DNA of 34,074 nucleotides from Bacteroidales bacterium (GTDB lineage: Bacteria; Bacteroidota; Bacteroidia; Bacteroidales; P3): positions 1-34,074 of the forward strand of contig JAFWOP010000148.1 in the NCBI GenBank assembly GCA_017545365.1, read 5' to 3'. Made by a program: the position numbers and the translations under genes. The notes beneath the pieces are model-generated. The model was given only the letters and a program-made list of their open reading frames with translations, made no database searches and had not been told where the DNA came from. This document shows, in pieces, positions 8,879-17,497 of this stretch (its first letter is position 1; the number at the start of each line of letters is the position of its first letter).

Positions 8879-9700
8879 ATGACTATCCAAGAATTGCAAC
8901 TTCCAGTACTTGACGCATTCAACCGTTTCAAATCAGAATACTCCCATTGTATCAAAGGCGGCAACGAGGGCCGCTATCCCTCGATTATTGCCGAGGTGGA
9001 AGAGCATCTCTCCTCCCATCCCGGCAAAATGCTCCGTCCGTTGCTGCTGTTGCTATCGGCAAAAGCATGCGAACACCTCTCCGACATGCATATCAAGCTC
9101 GCCGTAGCCATGGAGCTGCTCCATAACGCCACCCTGATGCACGACGATGTGGTCGACGAGTCCGACAAACGTAGGGGCACCGACTCCGTACGCCACCTTT
9201 GGGGCAATCAGGCTGCCGTTCTGTGCGGCGACTATTTCCTCTCACGTGTCATGTCCATCCTTCAGGAAACCGGCAACAAACAGGCATCCATCATTGTGGC
9301 AAAGACCGTGGCCACCATGAGTCTCGGTGAGCTGAAACAACTGAAATATGTAGGACGGAAAGACATCTCCACCGACCAATATCTCGACGTTATCGGAAGC
9401 AAGACTGCCTCGCTGTTGTCCGTATGCTGCGAACTGGGCAGCCTACTTGAAACTGGAGATTACGCACCGTTCTGCAATGCCATGCGCGATTTTGGTTACC
9501 ACTATGGCATTGTTTTCCAAATACGCGACGACATGGCCGATATGCAGGAAGCCCATGACATCAAAATGCCGAATACCGTCCAGCCCGAAGACTTGGTGGC
9601 TCACCATGCACGTATTGCCTCCGAGGCATTGCGGCAAATCCCCGACAGCCAAGCCAAACAATCCCTTTTATGCCTCCTGCAAAAAATCCAATGCAATTAA
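8879..9700 (+). CDS. Trans-isoprenyl diphosphate synthase, short form
   Basis: A 273-residue polyprenyl synthetase, which would extend allylic diphosphates with isopentenyl diphosphate for quinone side chains or carrier lipids. Visible motifs: PGKMLRP at 48-54, the first aspartate motif DDVVD (Asp89, Asp90, Asp93) followed by Arg98-Arg99, and the second motif DDMAD (Asp217, Asp218, Asp221). Residue 84, five before the first Asp, is a small Ala, which in this family favours products longer than farnesyl diphosphate. The protein is about 50 residues shorter than typical: after DDMAD there is no recognisable KPxGxDLxxGKxTLP segment, and only 52 residues remain. Either it is a diverged but active form or its activity is altered. 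Confidence 0.88.
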   Translation: MTIQELQLPVLDAFNRFKSEYSHCIKGGNEGRYPSIIAEVEEHLSSHPGKMLRPLLLLLSAKACEHLSDMHIKLAVAMELLHNATLMHDDVVDESDKRRGTDSVRHLWGNQAAVLCGDYFLSRVMSILQETGNKQASIIVAKTVATMSLGELKQLKYVGRKDISTDQYLDVIGSKTASLLSVCCELGSLLETGDYAPFCNAMRDFGYHYGIVFQIRDDMADMQEAHDIKMPNTVQPEDLVAHHARIASEALRQIPDSQAKQSLLCLLQKIQCN

Positions 9701-9746
9701 TCAACATCGAACGATACAAAATAATAACAACAAATAACAAACCATT

Positions 9747-10253
9747 ATGAAAAAAATCTTTTTAACAGTGATTTGTCTGACCATCGGTTGCTTGGCCATG
9801 GCTCAGAACGCCACCTTACCGCAAAACATCACACTGAAAGCCCTGGACGGAAGTTCTGTGCAGTCTTCTGTCATCCAGAACAACGGAAAGCCCATCATCG
9901 TTAACTTCTGGGCCACATGGTGTAAACCCTGCAACCGCGAATTGAACACCATCAAGGAGGTTTACGAGGAATGGCAGGAGGAAACCGGTGTGAAGCTGGT
10001 GGCCATCTCTATCGACGATGCCCGCAGCGCTGCCCGTGTCAAGCCCCATGTCGACGGTAACGGATGGGAATACGAAGTATACATCGACCAGAACCAAGAC
10101 TTCAAACGCGCCATGAATGTAGTGAATCCTCCTCACACCTTTGTCCTCAACGGTAAAGGTGAGATTATCTGGCAACACGCATCCTATGTCGAAGGCGACG
10201 AAGACAAACTAATCGAAGTTGTAAGGCAGGCAGCAGCTGAAGCAGAGAAATAA
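9747..10253 (+). CDS. Periplasmic TlpA/ResA-like thioredoxin
   Basis: A 168-residue protein with a signal peptide ending near Ala19 (CLAMA/Q) and a thioredoxin fold. The redox site is WCKPC with Cys59 and Cys62, inside the VNFWATWCKPC signature of TlpA-type reductases. A cis-proline region follows at NPPHTFVLNGKGEI. In the periplasm such proteins reduce or exchange disulfides in client proteins. It is followed at 37 bases by a DUF6029 beta-barrel gene and then by an Omp28-like lipoprotein that itself carries a CxxC. This grouping suggests that the three act together in oxidative handling of an envelope component. Confidence 0.92.
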   Translation: MKKIFLTVICLTIGCLAMAQNATLPQNITLKALDGSSVQSSVIQNNGKPIIVNFWATWCKPCNRELNTIKEVYEEWQEETGVKLVAISIDDARSAARVKPHVDGNGWEYEVYIDQNQDFKRAMNVVNPPHTFVLNGKGEIIWQHASYVEGDEDKLIEVVRQAAAEAEK

Positions 10254-10290
10254 TACACAAAGCACAAACCATATTATACCATAAAGAGAG

Positions 10291-11961
10291 ATGATTAATG
10301 TAAGAAAACTCATCCCCCTTTTTGTCTTCGTGCTCTTGGCCACTCCCACGCTGAGAGCTCAAGGCATTTTAGGAGGACATGTGACAGGTAACATCCAGCT
10401 CGACGGGCAGATTTCTCACGCCGACTCTTTGATTGGAGCCTCCGATGTGACGGAAAGATTGCTCACCAACAGCCGTGCCGACATTCTCTATACCAACGGC
10501 AATTTCAGTGCCGGTTTGCGTTTCGAGGCTTATCTAAACCCCATGCTGGGTTTTGACTATCGATACAAAGGCATGGGAATCCCCAATTATTTCGCCAGCT
10601 ATCAAGGGGAGCTCATCAGCATCACGGCCGGTAACTTCTACGAGCAATTCGGCAGTGGCATGATTCTTCGTGCCTACGAAGACCGCTACCTGGGTATCGA
10701 CAACTCGCTCCGTGGCTTGAACGTCACTCTGCGTCCCTTCAGCGGCGTCACCATCAAGGCACTGACCGGTGTCCAGCGTTATTTCTGGAACTATATATCC
10801 GAAAACATCGTCAGGGGCATCGACGGCGAAGTCAACCTCAACAGTCTCATCACCCCCATGGCCGACAGCAAACTGCGCGCCACCTTCGGTGCCGGTTTTG
10901 TGAGCAAGTATGAACCCGACGAGTTCATTGCCACCCAAGAAAATGGCTACAAACTCAACCTTCCCAAGAATGTGGGAGCCGGCGCCGTGCGTATGGACAT
11001 GAGCTATGGCAACTGGGGTCTCCAAGCCGAATATGCCCGCAAAGGACAGGATCCCTGCATCATGAACAAATACATCTACCGCAAAGGCGAAGCTTTGATG
11101 CTCAATGCCACCTACTCACAAAAAGGATTCAGCGCCAACCTTCAGGCCAAACGCATCGACAACATGTGCTTCAAATCTTCCCGCTCCGAAAGTGGAGAGA
11201 TGCTGTATATCAACTATATCCCCGCAATCACCAAACAGCACACCTACGCCTTCCTCAACATGTACCCCTACGCCACACAAACCACTGGAGAGATGGGCTT
11301 GCAAGGCGATGTGATGTACAAAATCAAGAAAGGAACCCTGCTTGGTGGCAAGTATGGCACCGACATCCACTTCAACGGAGCCGTCATCACTGGGTTAGAC
11401 ACCAATCAAATTGGCTTCATGGGTACCGACGGCTACACCTCTTCATGGTTCAAAACCGGCGAGTTGTATTACACCGACCTCTCCCTCGAAGTGGCCAAGA
11501 AACTCAGCTCTGCGCTCAAGCTCACCTGCACCTATGGCTATCAAATCTTCAACCCCGCTGTTGAAGGGCATTTCGGCAACCTGCATCACAACCATGTGGT
11601 TGTGGCCGACATGACCTGGAAAGTGGACAAGAAGAATGTACTCCGTTTCGAAGCCGAATGGATGGGCAGCGACAGCAAGTACGACCCCGACGTGGACGAC
11701 AAACGCTGTGGCGACTGGATTATGGGACTTGTTGAATACAACTTCGCCAGTGCTTGGTTCATTTCCGCCAGCGACCAGTACGTCTACAACGACGGCAACA
11801 AGGCCAACTACTACAACATCAGTGTGGGATACACCCACGACGCCACCCGTCTGCAGCTCGGCTACGGCAAACAGCGCGAAGGTCTCCTCTGCATTGGCGG
11901 CGTATGCCGTCAGGTGCCCGCCAGCAATGGTCTCACATTCAGTCTCACAACAACGTTCTAA
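10291..11961 (+). CDS. Outer-membrane beta-barrel protein, DUF6029
   Basis: A 556-residue protein with a signal peptide (residues 1-23, ending LRAQ) and alternating hydrophobic strands throughout, ending with an aromatic residue (TFSLTTTF), as expected of a barrel assembled by the BAM machinery. Segments such as ITAGNFYEQFGSGMILRAYEDR and GIDNSLRGLNVTLRP are familiar from DUF6029 proteins of Bacteroidetes. No ligand or enzymatic motif is seen. It lies between a periplasmic thioredoxin and an Omp28-like lipoprotein, an arrangement I recall from other Bacteroidetes. Its role as a channel or assembly scaffold is inferred, not shown. Confidence 0.85.
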   Translation: MINVRKLIPLFVFVLLATPTLRAQGILGGHVTGNIQLDGQISHADSLIGASDVTERLLTNSRADILYTNGNFSAGLRFEAYLNPMLGFDYRYKGMGIPNYFASYQGELISITAGNFYEQFGSGMILRAYEDRYLGIDNSLRGLNVTLRPFSGVTIKALTGVQRYFWNYISENIVRGIDGEVNLNSLITPMADSKLRATFGAGFVSKYEPDEFIATQENGYKLNLPKNVGAGAVRMDMSYGNWGLQAEYARKGQDPCIMNKYIYRKGEALMLNATYSQKGFSANLQAKRIDNMCFKSSRSESGEMLYINYIPAITKQHTYAFLNMYPYATQTTGEMGLQGDVMYKIKKGTLLGGKYGTDIHFNGAVITGLDTNQIGFMGTDGYTSSWFKTGELYYTDLSLEVAKKLSSALKLTCTYGYQIFNPAVEGHFGNLHHNHVVVADMTWKVDKKNVLRFEAEWMGSDSKYDPDVDDKRCGDWIMGLVEYNFASAWFISASDQYVYNDGNKANYYNISVGYTHDATRLQLGYGKQREGLLCIGGVCRQVPASNGLTFSLTTTF

Positions 11962-11980
11962 TACGCAAAAAACAAATCAC

Positions 11981-11997
11981 TGCGGAGCCCCTCCGCA
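11981..11997 (+). other. Small perfect hairpin before the Omp28-like gene
   Basis: TGCGGAG-CCC-CTCCGCA, a 7-bp stem with a 3-base loop, ends 14 bases before the ATG at 12012. There is no T-run, so it is not an intrinsic terminator. It may be an mRNA stability or translation element. Confidence 0.45.
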
Positions 11998-12011
11998 CAA
12001 CATGAATAGCA

Positions 12012-12833
12012 ATGAAAAGAACAGTCCTTTACACCTTGCTCATAGCGCTCTTGTCGCTGGCCACCTCGTGCGATAAAATAGAGCAAAACGAATACATCAT
12101 CCCCAGCGGCATCACCGGCGAATGGCTTGTCAGCCTGAAAGACATCCCCACCAAGCAGTGTGCCATGGTCGAGAAATATACCGGTGTGCGGTGCGTCAAC
12201 TGCCCCACCGCCGACGAAGTCATCCATGCCGCCCTCGACCAATATGGCGATAAACTGATTGCCGTGGCCGTCCATTCCGGTGCTTTTGGCCGCCCACTGG
12301 GCAACGACCCCGACCTGCGCAACGCAAAAGCCAACGAATGGTACGAGAGCCTTATCGGCACCGGCACCGGCCTTCCTGCTGCCATGATCAACCGCGGCGC
12401 GCACTTCAATCCCATCGGAGGCATCAACGACAAAGTGGACGCTATAGTCAACGAGAAACCTGCCGTATCCATGCTGATGGAGAAAGCGAAAGTGAACGAC
12501 AAAATCACTGCCGACGTGCATATCAGCTTTGAGGAAGATGTCAACCAAGAGCTCACCCTCACCCTCCTGCTCACCGAAGACAGCATCTTCACCACGCAAA
12601 GCCGTACCGGCGGCGACATCGAACACTACGCCCAGAACCACGTCCTCCGCGAAATCTACACCGACGTATGGGGCTTACCCATCAATGTTGGCAAAGCCAA
12701 AGGCATGAAATACTTCATCACCCTCCCCGTCTCTATTCCCACAGGGGTTGTTGAAGCCAACAGCCACTTAGTAGCCTTCGTCTCCGAGAAAGGAAGCCGT
12801 AGGATTCTCAACGTCGTCCAGTGCGACCTCTGA
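12012..12833 (+). CDS. Omp28-related outer-membrane lipoprotein
   Basis: A 273-residue protein with a lipoprotein signal peptide; the lipobox LATSC places the lipidated cysteine at Cys20. Residues 54-66 (EKYTGVRCVNCPT) match the conserved start of the Omp28-related family, whose CxxC (Cys61, Cys64) sits in a thioredoxin-like fold. AVHSGAFGRP and GTGLPAAMINR are further family segments. The C-terminal half looks like a beta-sandwich. It is probably anchored in the outer membrane. It follows the TlpA-like and DUF6029 genes and ends two bases before a MATE gene. Function beyond possible redox exchange is unknown. Confidence 0.88.
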   Translation: MKRTVLYTLLIALLSLATSCDKIEQNEYIIPSGITGEWLVSLKDIPTKQCAMVEKYTGVRCVNCPTADEVIHAALDQYGDKLIAVAVHSGAFGRPLGNDPDLRNAKANEWYESLIGTGTGLPAAMINRGAHFNPIGGINDKVDAIVNEKPAVSMLMEKAKVNDKITADVHISFEEDVNQELTLTLLLTEDSIFTTQSRTGGDIEHYAQNHVLREIYTDVWGLPINVGKAKGMKYFITLPVSIPTGVVEANSHLVAFVSEKGSRRILNVVQCDL

Positions 12834-12835
12834 AC

Positions 12836-14182
12836 ATGAACAAGCGCATCCTATCGCTGGCACTGCCCAACATCATCACCAACATCACCGTCCCCTTGCT
12901 GGGAATGGTGGATATGGCCATTGTGGGACGGCTCAGTGCCAGTCACATAGGAGCCATTGCCATCGGCACTCAGATTTTCAACCTCATCTATTGGAACTTC
13001 GGTTTCCTGCGGATGGGTACCAGCGGTTTCACCGCACAGGCCTATGGTGCGCACAACTTCGACGAAGCTGTGCGCATCTTTGTTCGTGCCATCGCCATAG
13101 CCATCGCCGTTGCCTTCACCCTCATCCTGCTTCAATGGCCCATCAGCCGCCTGTCGCTGCTCATCTTCAAGGGTGGGCACGAAGTCATCCAGCTGGCACT
13201 CACCTATTTCTTTGTCCGAATCTGGGCAGCGCCTGCCACCCTGGGGCTCTATGCCATCAAGGGGTGGTTTATCGGCATGCAGAACTCACGGCTCCCCATG
13301 TGGATAGCCATCTTCCTCAACTGCGTGAACATCGTCTGCAGCCTACTCTTCGTGCTGGTGTTCCACTGGGACATTAAAGGCGTGGCTCTGGGCACAGTGA
13401 TAGCACAATACAGCGGCTTTGCCATAGGCCTCTTCTTCCTCGTCCGCGAGATGCGCCGCATCAAACCGCACACCACCATCCAATTGAAGATAATACCCCT
13501 GCTCAAAGCGTCCTTGCACTGGTCGCAACTCAAGCTCTTCTTCAAGGTCAACGGCGACATCTTCCTTCGCACCGTCTGTCTCTCGGCAGTCTTCACCTTC
13601 ATCACTGCTGCCAGCAGCCATATCAGTGCCGAAGTGCTTGCCATCGATGCCCTCCTCATGCAGTTCTTCACCCTCTTCAGCTATATCATGGACGGCTTCG
13701 CCTATGCCGGCGAATCGCTTGTAGGCCGCTACATCGGAGCACGCGACAACCGTTCCCTCCACCTCTCGGTCAAGCTGCTGCTTCGCTGGGGACTGGGACT
13801 CACACTCCTCTTCACGGCACTCTATGCCATAGGGGGTGAATGGTTCCTCCGCATCTTCAGCGACAAACCCGACATTATCCGGGGCACCCTGCGCTACCTC
13901 TTCTGGACGCTCATTATCCCCGTGTGCGGATTCTCTGCTTTCCTGTTCGACGGCATCTTCGTCGGCGCGACAGCATCGCGCACCATGCGCAACAGCATGT
14001 TCGTCGCCTCGGCCACCTTCTTTGCCGTCTACTACTTGGGCAAGCACTTCCTCTCTGCACACCTTGCCGACCCCTTTGTCTGGAACAACATCCTGTGGAC
14101 TGCCTTCATGGCATTCCTTGCTTTGCGAGGATTACTCCAGGCGCTTTACCTAAATAAATCAGTATACAGTCAAATTAAATAA
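12836..14182 (+). CDS. MATE family efflux transporter, DinF-like
   Basis: A 448-residue membrane protein with twelve predicted helices in two similar halves. The N-terminus (ILSLALPNIITNITVPLLGMVDMAIVG) and SFxxQxxG-like segment (TSGFTAQAYGAHN) are typical of MATE cation/drug antiporters, and the second half (MDGFAYAGESLVGRYIGARD) repeats the pattern, as in the DinF branch. It would export organic cations or other small molecules using a Na+ or H+ gradient. The ATG at 12836 is chosen because it follows the previous stop by two bases; a GTG at 12821 would overlap that gene and add five residues. Substrate unknown. Confidence 0.92.
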   Translation: MNKRILSLALPNIITNITVPLLGMVDMAIVGRLSASHIGAIAIGTQIFNLIYWNFGFLRMGTSGFTAQAYGAHNFDEAVRIFVRAIAIAIAVAFTLILLQWPISRLSLLIFKGGHEVIQLALTYFFVRIWAAPATLGLYAIKGWFIGMQNSRLPMWIAIFLNCVNIVCSLLFVLVFHWDIKGVALGTVIAQYSGFAIGLFFLVREMRRIKPHTTIQLKIIPLLKASLHWSQLKLFFKVNGDIFLRTVCLSAVFTFITAASSHISAEVLAIDALLMQFFTLFSYIMDGFAYAGESLVGRYIGARDNRSLHLSVKLLLRWGLGLTLLFTALYAIGGEWFLRIFSDKPDIIRGTLRYLFWTLIIPVCGFSAFLFDGIFVGATASRTMRNSMFVASATFFAVYYLGKHFLSAHLADPFVWNNILWTAFMAFLALRGLLQALYLNKSVYSQIK

Positions 14183-14194
14183 ACCAAACACATT

Positions 14195-17041
14195 ATGAAT
14201 TTCCGTTTTCATCTCGTTCTCCTGGCAGCCTTGCTTCTCAGTCCCATCTGCGCACATGCTGTCTACGTCGAGAACATGCCAACCACACAAATCCAGCCCT
14301 CAGGCGACACCATCCACATGTTCGTCACCGGCGACGAATGCTACCACCGCTTCCATGATGCCCAAAACTACACTATCGTCCAAGCCCCAAGTGGCTGGTG
14401 GGTCTACGCCCTCGGCGACAGCGAGAAGGGTGTACGCCCCTCTGCCTATCCCGTCGGCACAGTCGACCCCGCCACCCTGGGCGTAAAACCGGGCATCTCC
14501 ATCTCTCGTGCCGAGTGGCTAGAACGCCGCCACGCTTGGGATATTCCCGAACAATACCGCCGTGCCGTGCCCAAAACCAGCGGTCGCAACCACGGCGACT
14601 TCTGCAACCTCGTCATCTTCATCCGCTTTGCCGACGATACGCCTTACTCCCGTCCTCTCTCCAACATCGACCAAATGTTCAGCGACTCGTCCACGGCCAC
14701 AGTCTCCTCGGTATACAACTATTTCAAACACGCATCCTACAACAAAATCTTCATCCGCACCCACTATGCCCCCACTCCCAACGGCGACAGCATCCGCTCC
14801 TACCGCTCGCCCCATCCGCGCGACTACTACAGGCCCTACACCGAGGCCAATCCCATAGGCTACACCAACTATCGCGAACGCTCCAACCGTGAGTTCGAGC
14901 TCTTAGTTAGCGCCGTCAACTACATCAACGACTCCGCGCCCGTACCCACAAGCTACAACCTCGACTGCGACAACGACGGCTACATCGACAATGTCAACTT
15001 CGTCGTCAAAGGTGCCGCCACCGGATGGAACGACCTCCTCTGGCCCCACAAATGGAGTCTCTACGGCCGCGATGTCTACATCAACGGCAAACAAGTCAGC
15101 ACCTTCAACTTCGCACTTGAGGGTTCAGGAGCCGACTACTTCGGCACCAGCACCTTCTGCCACGAGATGTTCCACTCCCTCGGCGCCCCCGACCTCTACC
15201 GCTACAACCGCGACGACGAAATCTCTCCTGTCGGACAATGGGACCTCATGGCCACCAACTCCAAGCCCCCACAGCACATGAGCGCCTACCTCAAATATAA
15301 GTACGGCAACTGGCTGGACAGTATCCCCCTGATTACCAAACCCGGCAAATATACCATCAACTCGTTGGCCGACAGCATCCCCGACACCGTTGCCCTCCGC
15401 TTCCCCAGTGCCGACCCCGACCAATTCTATGTGGTGGAATACCGCGACAACACCGAAACCTTCGAGCGCCAACTGCCCGGCCGCGGCCTGATAATCTACC
15501 GTGTCGACACCCGTTTCGACGGCAACGCCGGTTTCGACGGTGAAGAGTACTTCGACGAGGTGTGGGTGTTCCGTCCCGGCTCCAACAGCAACGACGTGAA
15601 CGGCCAACTGAACGAAGCCTACTTCTCACGCCTGAAAAAACGCACCCAGTTCACCCCGAACACAGACATCTACCCCTACCTCTCCGACGGCACCCCCGAC
15701 GTCAGCTTTGCCATCACCAACGTCTCGGTACCCGGCCGGACCATCAGCTTCAACTACACCAACCACCCCTCCCCCTCGCACATCACCATCCAGCGCGTCA
15801 CCACCTCCACCGCCTCGCTGAAATGGATGGGCAACTTCGACAGCTACACCCTCGCCTACCGCAAACAAGGCTCCGACCTGCCATTCTCTACCCTGTCCAC
15901 ATCAATGCCCTTCGCCACCATCGCCAACCTCGCATCCAACACTGTCTACGAACTTAAAATCCGCGGCCACTACAACCTCCAGGACGGCATCTACACCGAC
16001 AGCAGCGACTGGGTGACCACCTCGTTCAACACCGAGGTATGCAACAACGTGACCAACATCGACATCATAAGCCAAAATCCCTACGACCGCAATGGATTGC
16101 CCTTCGCCGTCAACCAATCCTACAACTTCTCCGAACAGCTATTCCTTGCCGGCGAAATGGAAGGCCCGCTCACCATCCACGCCTTCAGCATCAACTACAA
16201 CTACACCCAGGGCATCCACAAAGACAGCTGCACCGTATACATCGGACACACCACCCTCGACAAATTCAACTACGAACACAGCTACATCCCCATCGAGGAA
16301 ATGACACCCGTATACCAAGGCTCACTCGACTTCGTCCACGGGCCAAACAAAATCTACTTCAACACCCCGTTCCAATACAACGGCACCGACAACCTCGTCC
16401 TGGCCATCCACGACAACTCCGGCGTCACCACCTATGCTGGCGACCGTTTCCTGTGCCACACCACCAACGACAACCGCTCTTGCGTCTACTACAGCACCAG
16501 CCACGACGCCTACCCCTACACCGACTCTACCGGCGGCTCGTACACCCTCCACAATTTCCGCAACGACATCCAGTTCATCGGGTGTCCCGACAACGGAGGC
16601 CAATACTATGCCTGCATCATCTCCGACAACTACGAGATGGGACGCGTCACCGGCGAAGGCCTCTACAACCCCAACGAAACGGTCGTCATCAACGCCTATC
16701 CTAAGCACAACTATCGCTTCCACTCGTGGCACGACGGCAACACCGACAACCCACGCACCATCGTTATCACACAGGACACCGTGCTCGTGGCCCACTTCAC
16801 TTCTCCCCTCGGCATCCAACCCACCGACACCGACGGCGGCTACGTCATCGCCACCCGCCAGAACAACATCACCATCCAAGGAGCCGAAGGCCAGCCTGTC
16901 GCCATCTACGACCTCCTGGGCCGCACCATCGCCCACAGCGGCAGCAGCCACACCGACCCCCTCTCGTTCACCCTTCCCCGCTCCGGAATCTATATCGTCC
17001 GTATCGGGAACGAGAAACCCATCAAACTCATCCTCCCCTGA
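14195..17041 (+). CDS. M6-family metalloprotease with type IX secretion sorting domain
   Basis: A 948-residue secreted protein. A signal peptide covers residues 1-22 (ending ICAHA). The M6 (immune inhibitor A-like) catalytic motif is CHEMFHSLGAPD, with zinc ligands His323 and His327 and catalytic Glu324. A calcium-loop-like DCDNDGYIDN lies about 60 residues before it. A fibronectin type III-like domain follows around residues 525-610 (HITIQRVTTSTASLKW), then a beta-rich region, and the last 75 residues (AIYDLLGRTIAHSG ... SGIYIVRIGN) are a type IX secretion C-terminal domain. The protein should be released or attached at the cell surface. The coding strand is strikingly rich in C at third positions. 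A strong terminator follows. Confidence 0.93.
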   Translation: MNFRFHLVLLAALLLSPICAHAVYVENMPTTQIQPSGDTIHMFVTGDECYHRFHDAQNYTIVQAPSGWWVYALGDSEKGVRPSAYPVGTVDPATLGVKPGISISRAEWLERRHAWDIPEQYRRAVPKTSGRNHGDFCNLVIFIRFADDTPYSRPLSNIDQMFSDSSTATVSSVYNYFKHASYNKIFIRTHYAPTPNGDSIRSYRSPHPRDYYRPYTEANPIGYTNYRERSNREFELLVSAVNYINDSAPVPTSYNLDCDNDGYIDNVNFVVKGAATGWNDLLWPHKWSLYGRDVYINGKQVSTFNFALEGSGADYFGTSTFCHEMFHSLGAPDLYRYNRDDEISPVGQWDLMATNSKPPQHMSAYLKYKYGNWLDSIPLITKPGKYTINSLADSIPDTVALRFPSADPDQFYVVEYRDNTETFERQLPGRGLIIYRVDTRFDGNAGFDGEEYFDEVWVFRPGSNSNDVNGQLNEAYFSRLKKRTQFTPNTDIYPYLSDGTPDVSFAITNVSVPGRTISFNYTNHPSPSHITIQRVTTSTASLKWMGNFDSYTLAYRKQGSDLPFSTLSTSMPFATIANLASNTVYELKIRGHYNLQDGIYTDSSDWVTTSFNTEVCNNVTNIDIISQNPYDRNGLPFAVNQSYNFSEQLFLAGEMEGPLTIHAFSINYNYTQGIHKDSCTVYIGHTTLDKFNYEHSYIPIEEMTPVYQGSLDFVHGPNKIYFNTPFQYNGTDNLVLAIHDNSGVTTYAGDRFLCHTTNDNRSCVYYSTSHDAYPYTDSTGGSYTLHNFRNDIQFIGCPDNGGQYYACIISDNYEMGRVTGEGLYNPNETVVINAYPKHNYRFHSWHDGNTDNPRTIVITQDTVLVAHFTSPLGIQPTDTDGGYVIATRQNNITIQGAEGQPVAIYDLLGRTIAHSGSSHTDPLSFTLPRSGIYIVRIGNEKPIKLILP

Positions 17042-17072
17042 CGCGCTGCCACCTGCATCACGACAATCCTCC

Positions 17073-17112
17073 AAAAGAGACGCCCGACACCCAATCGGCG
17101 TCTCTTTTCTTT
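17073..17112 (+). terminator. Intrinsic terminator ending the 2.5-17.0 kb gene run
   Basis: A perfect 12-bp stem, AAAAGAGACGCC (17073-17084) with GGCGTCTCTTTT (17097-17108), encloses a 12-base loop. The right arm runs into further T residues. It lies 32 bases after the M6 protease stop. Confidence 0.88.
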
Positions 17113-17273
17113 CCTCCAACCCCCACTAACGCCCTTCAATACAGCATCCTTACTGAATCCATCCTGAATCGTTACCCTACATACATAAGGGGAACGAACG
17201 GATAACGATCCTATAACAATACTGGATTGAACGACGTCACTTGAATGCGTTATCTCAATAAAGTATATTATTT

Positions 17274-17337
17274 CTCCACGTATCACGCGTATCACAAGTA
17301 TAGCTATCTTTACGTGTAATACGCGAGATACGTGGAG
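17274..17337. repeat. 64-base near-palindrome in gcvT upstream region
   Basis: Arms of 23 bases, 17274-17296 and 17315-17337, are inverted copies with two mismatches (CTCCACGTATCACGCGTATC against CTCCACGTATCTCGCGTATT, reading both inward). The loop is 18 bases. There is no T-run, so it is not a simple terminator. It could be a miniature mobile element remnant, a protein-binding site, or a structured RNA. The flanks (17113-17273) hold no gene, only a weaker inverted pair ATCGTTA/TAACGAT at 17168 and 17203. Confidence 0.7.
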
Positions 17338-17351
17338 ATTGTAATTCGACT

Positions 17352-17383
17352 AACACGATAACACATTAACACGTTAACACATT
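17352..17383. repeat. Four tandem octamers
   Basis: Four contiguous 8-base units of the form AACACRWT: AACACGAT, AACACATT, AACACGTT, AACACATT. They lie between the 64-base palindrome and the gcvT promoter. Confidence 0.75.
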
Positions 17384-17430
17384 CTCATCACTTTTCACTC
17401 TTCACTATTCAATAATTTAAAAAAAAAGTG

Positions 17431-17438
17431 TATATTTG
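17431..17438 (+). promoter_or_regulatory. Bacteroidetes -7 promoter element for gcvT
   Basis: TATATTTG follows an A-tract and lies 59 bases before the gcvT ATG, leaving an untranslated leader of about 50 bases. I see no glycine-riboswitch-like fold in that short leader. Confidence 0.65.
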
Positions 17439-17497
17439 TAAATTCAACGGAAGAACAAAATAGAATACAAGTAATAATAAATCAAATAGTTAATATA

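Noticed and set aside
16322..17119. 265-codon minus-strand frame opposite the M6 protease
   Set aside because: It is an antisense shadow of C-rich codons and crosses the terminator hairpin.
17274..17383. CRISPR array or glycine riboswitch near gcvT
   Set aside because: The repeats are a single palindrome and four adjacent octamers without spacers. The gcvT leader is only about 50 bases and shows no tandem glycine-aptamer layout.
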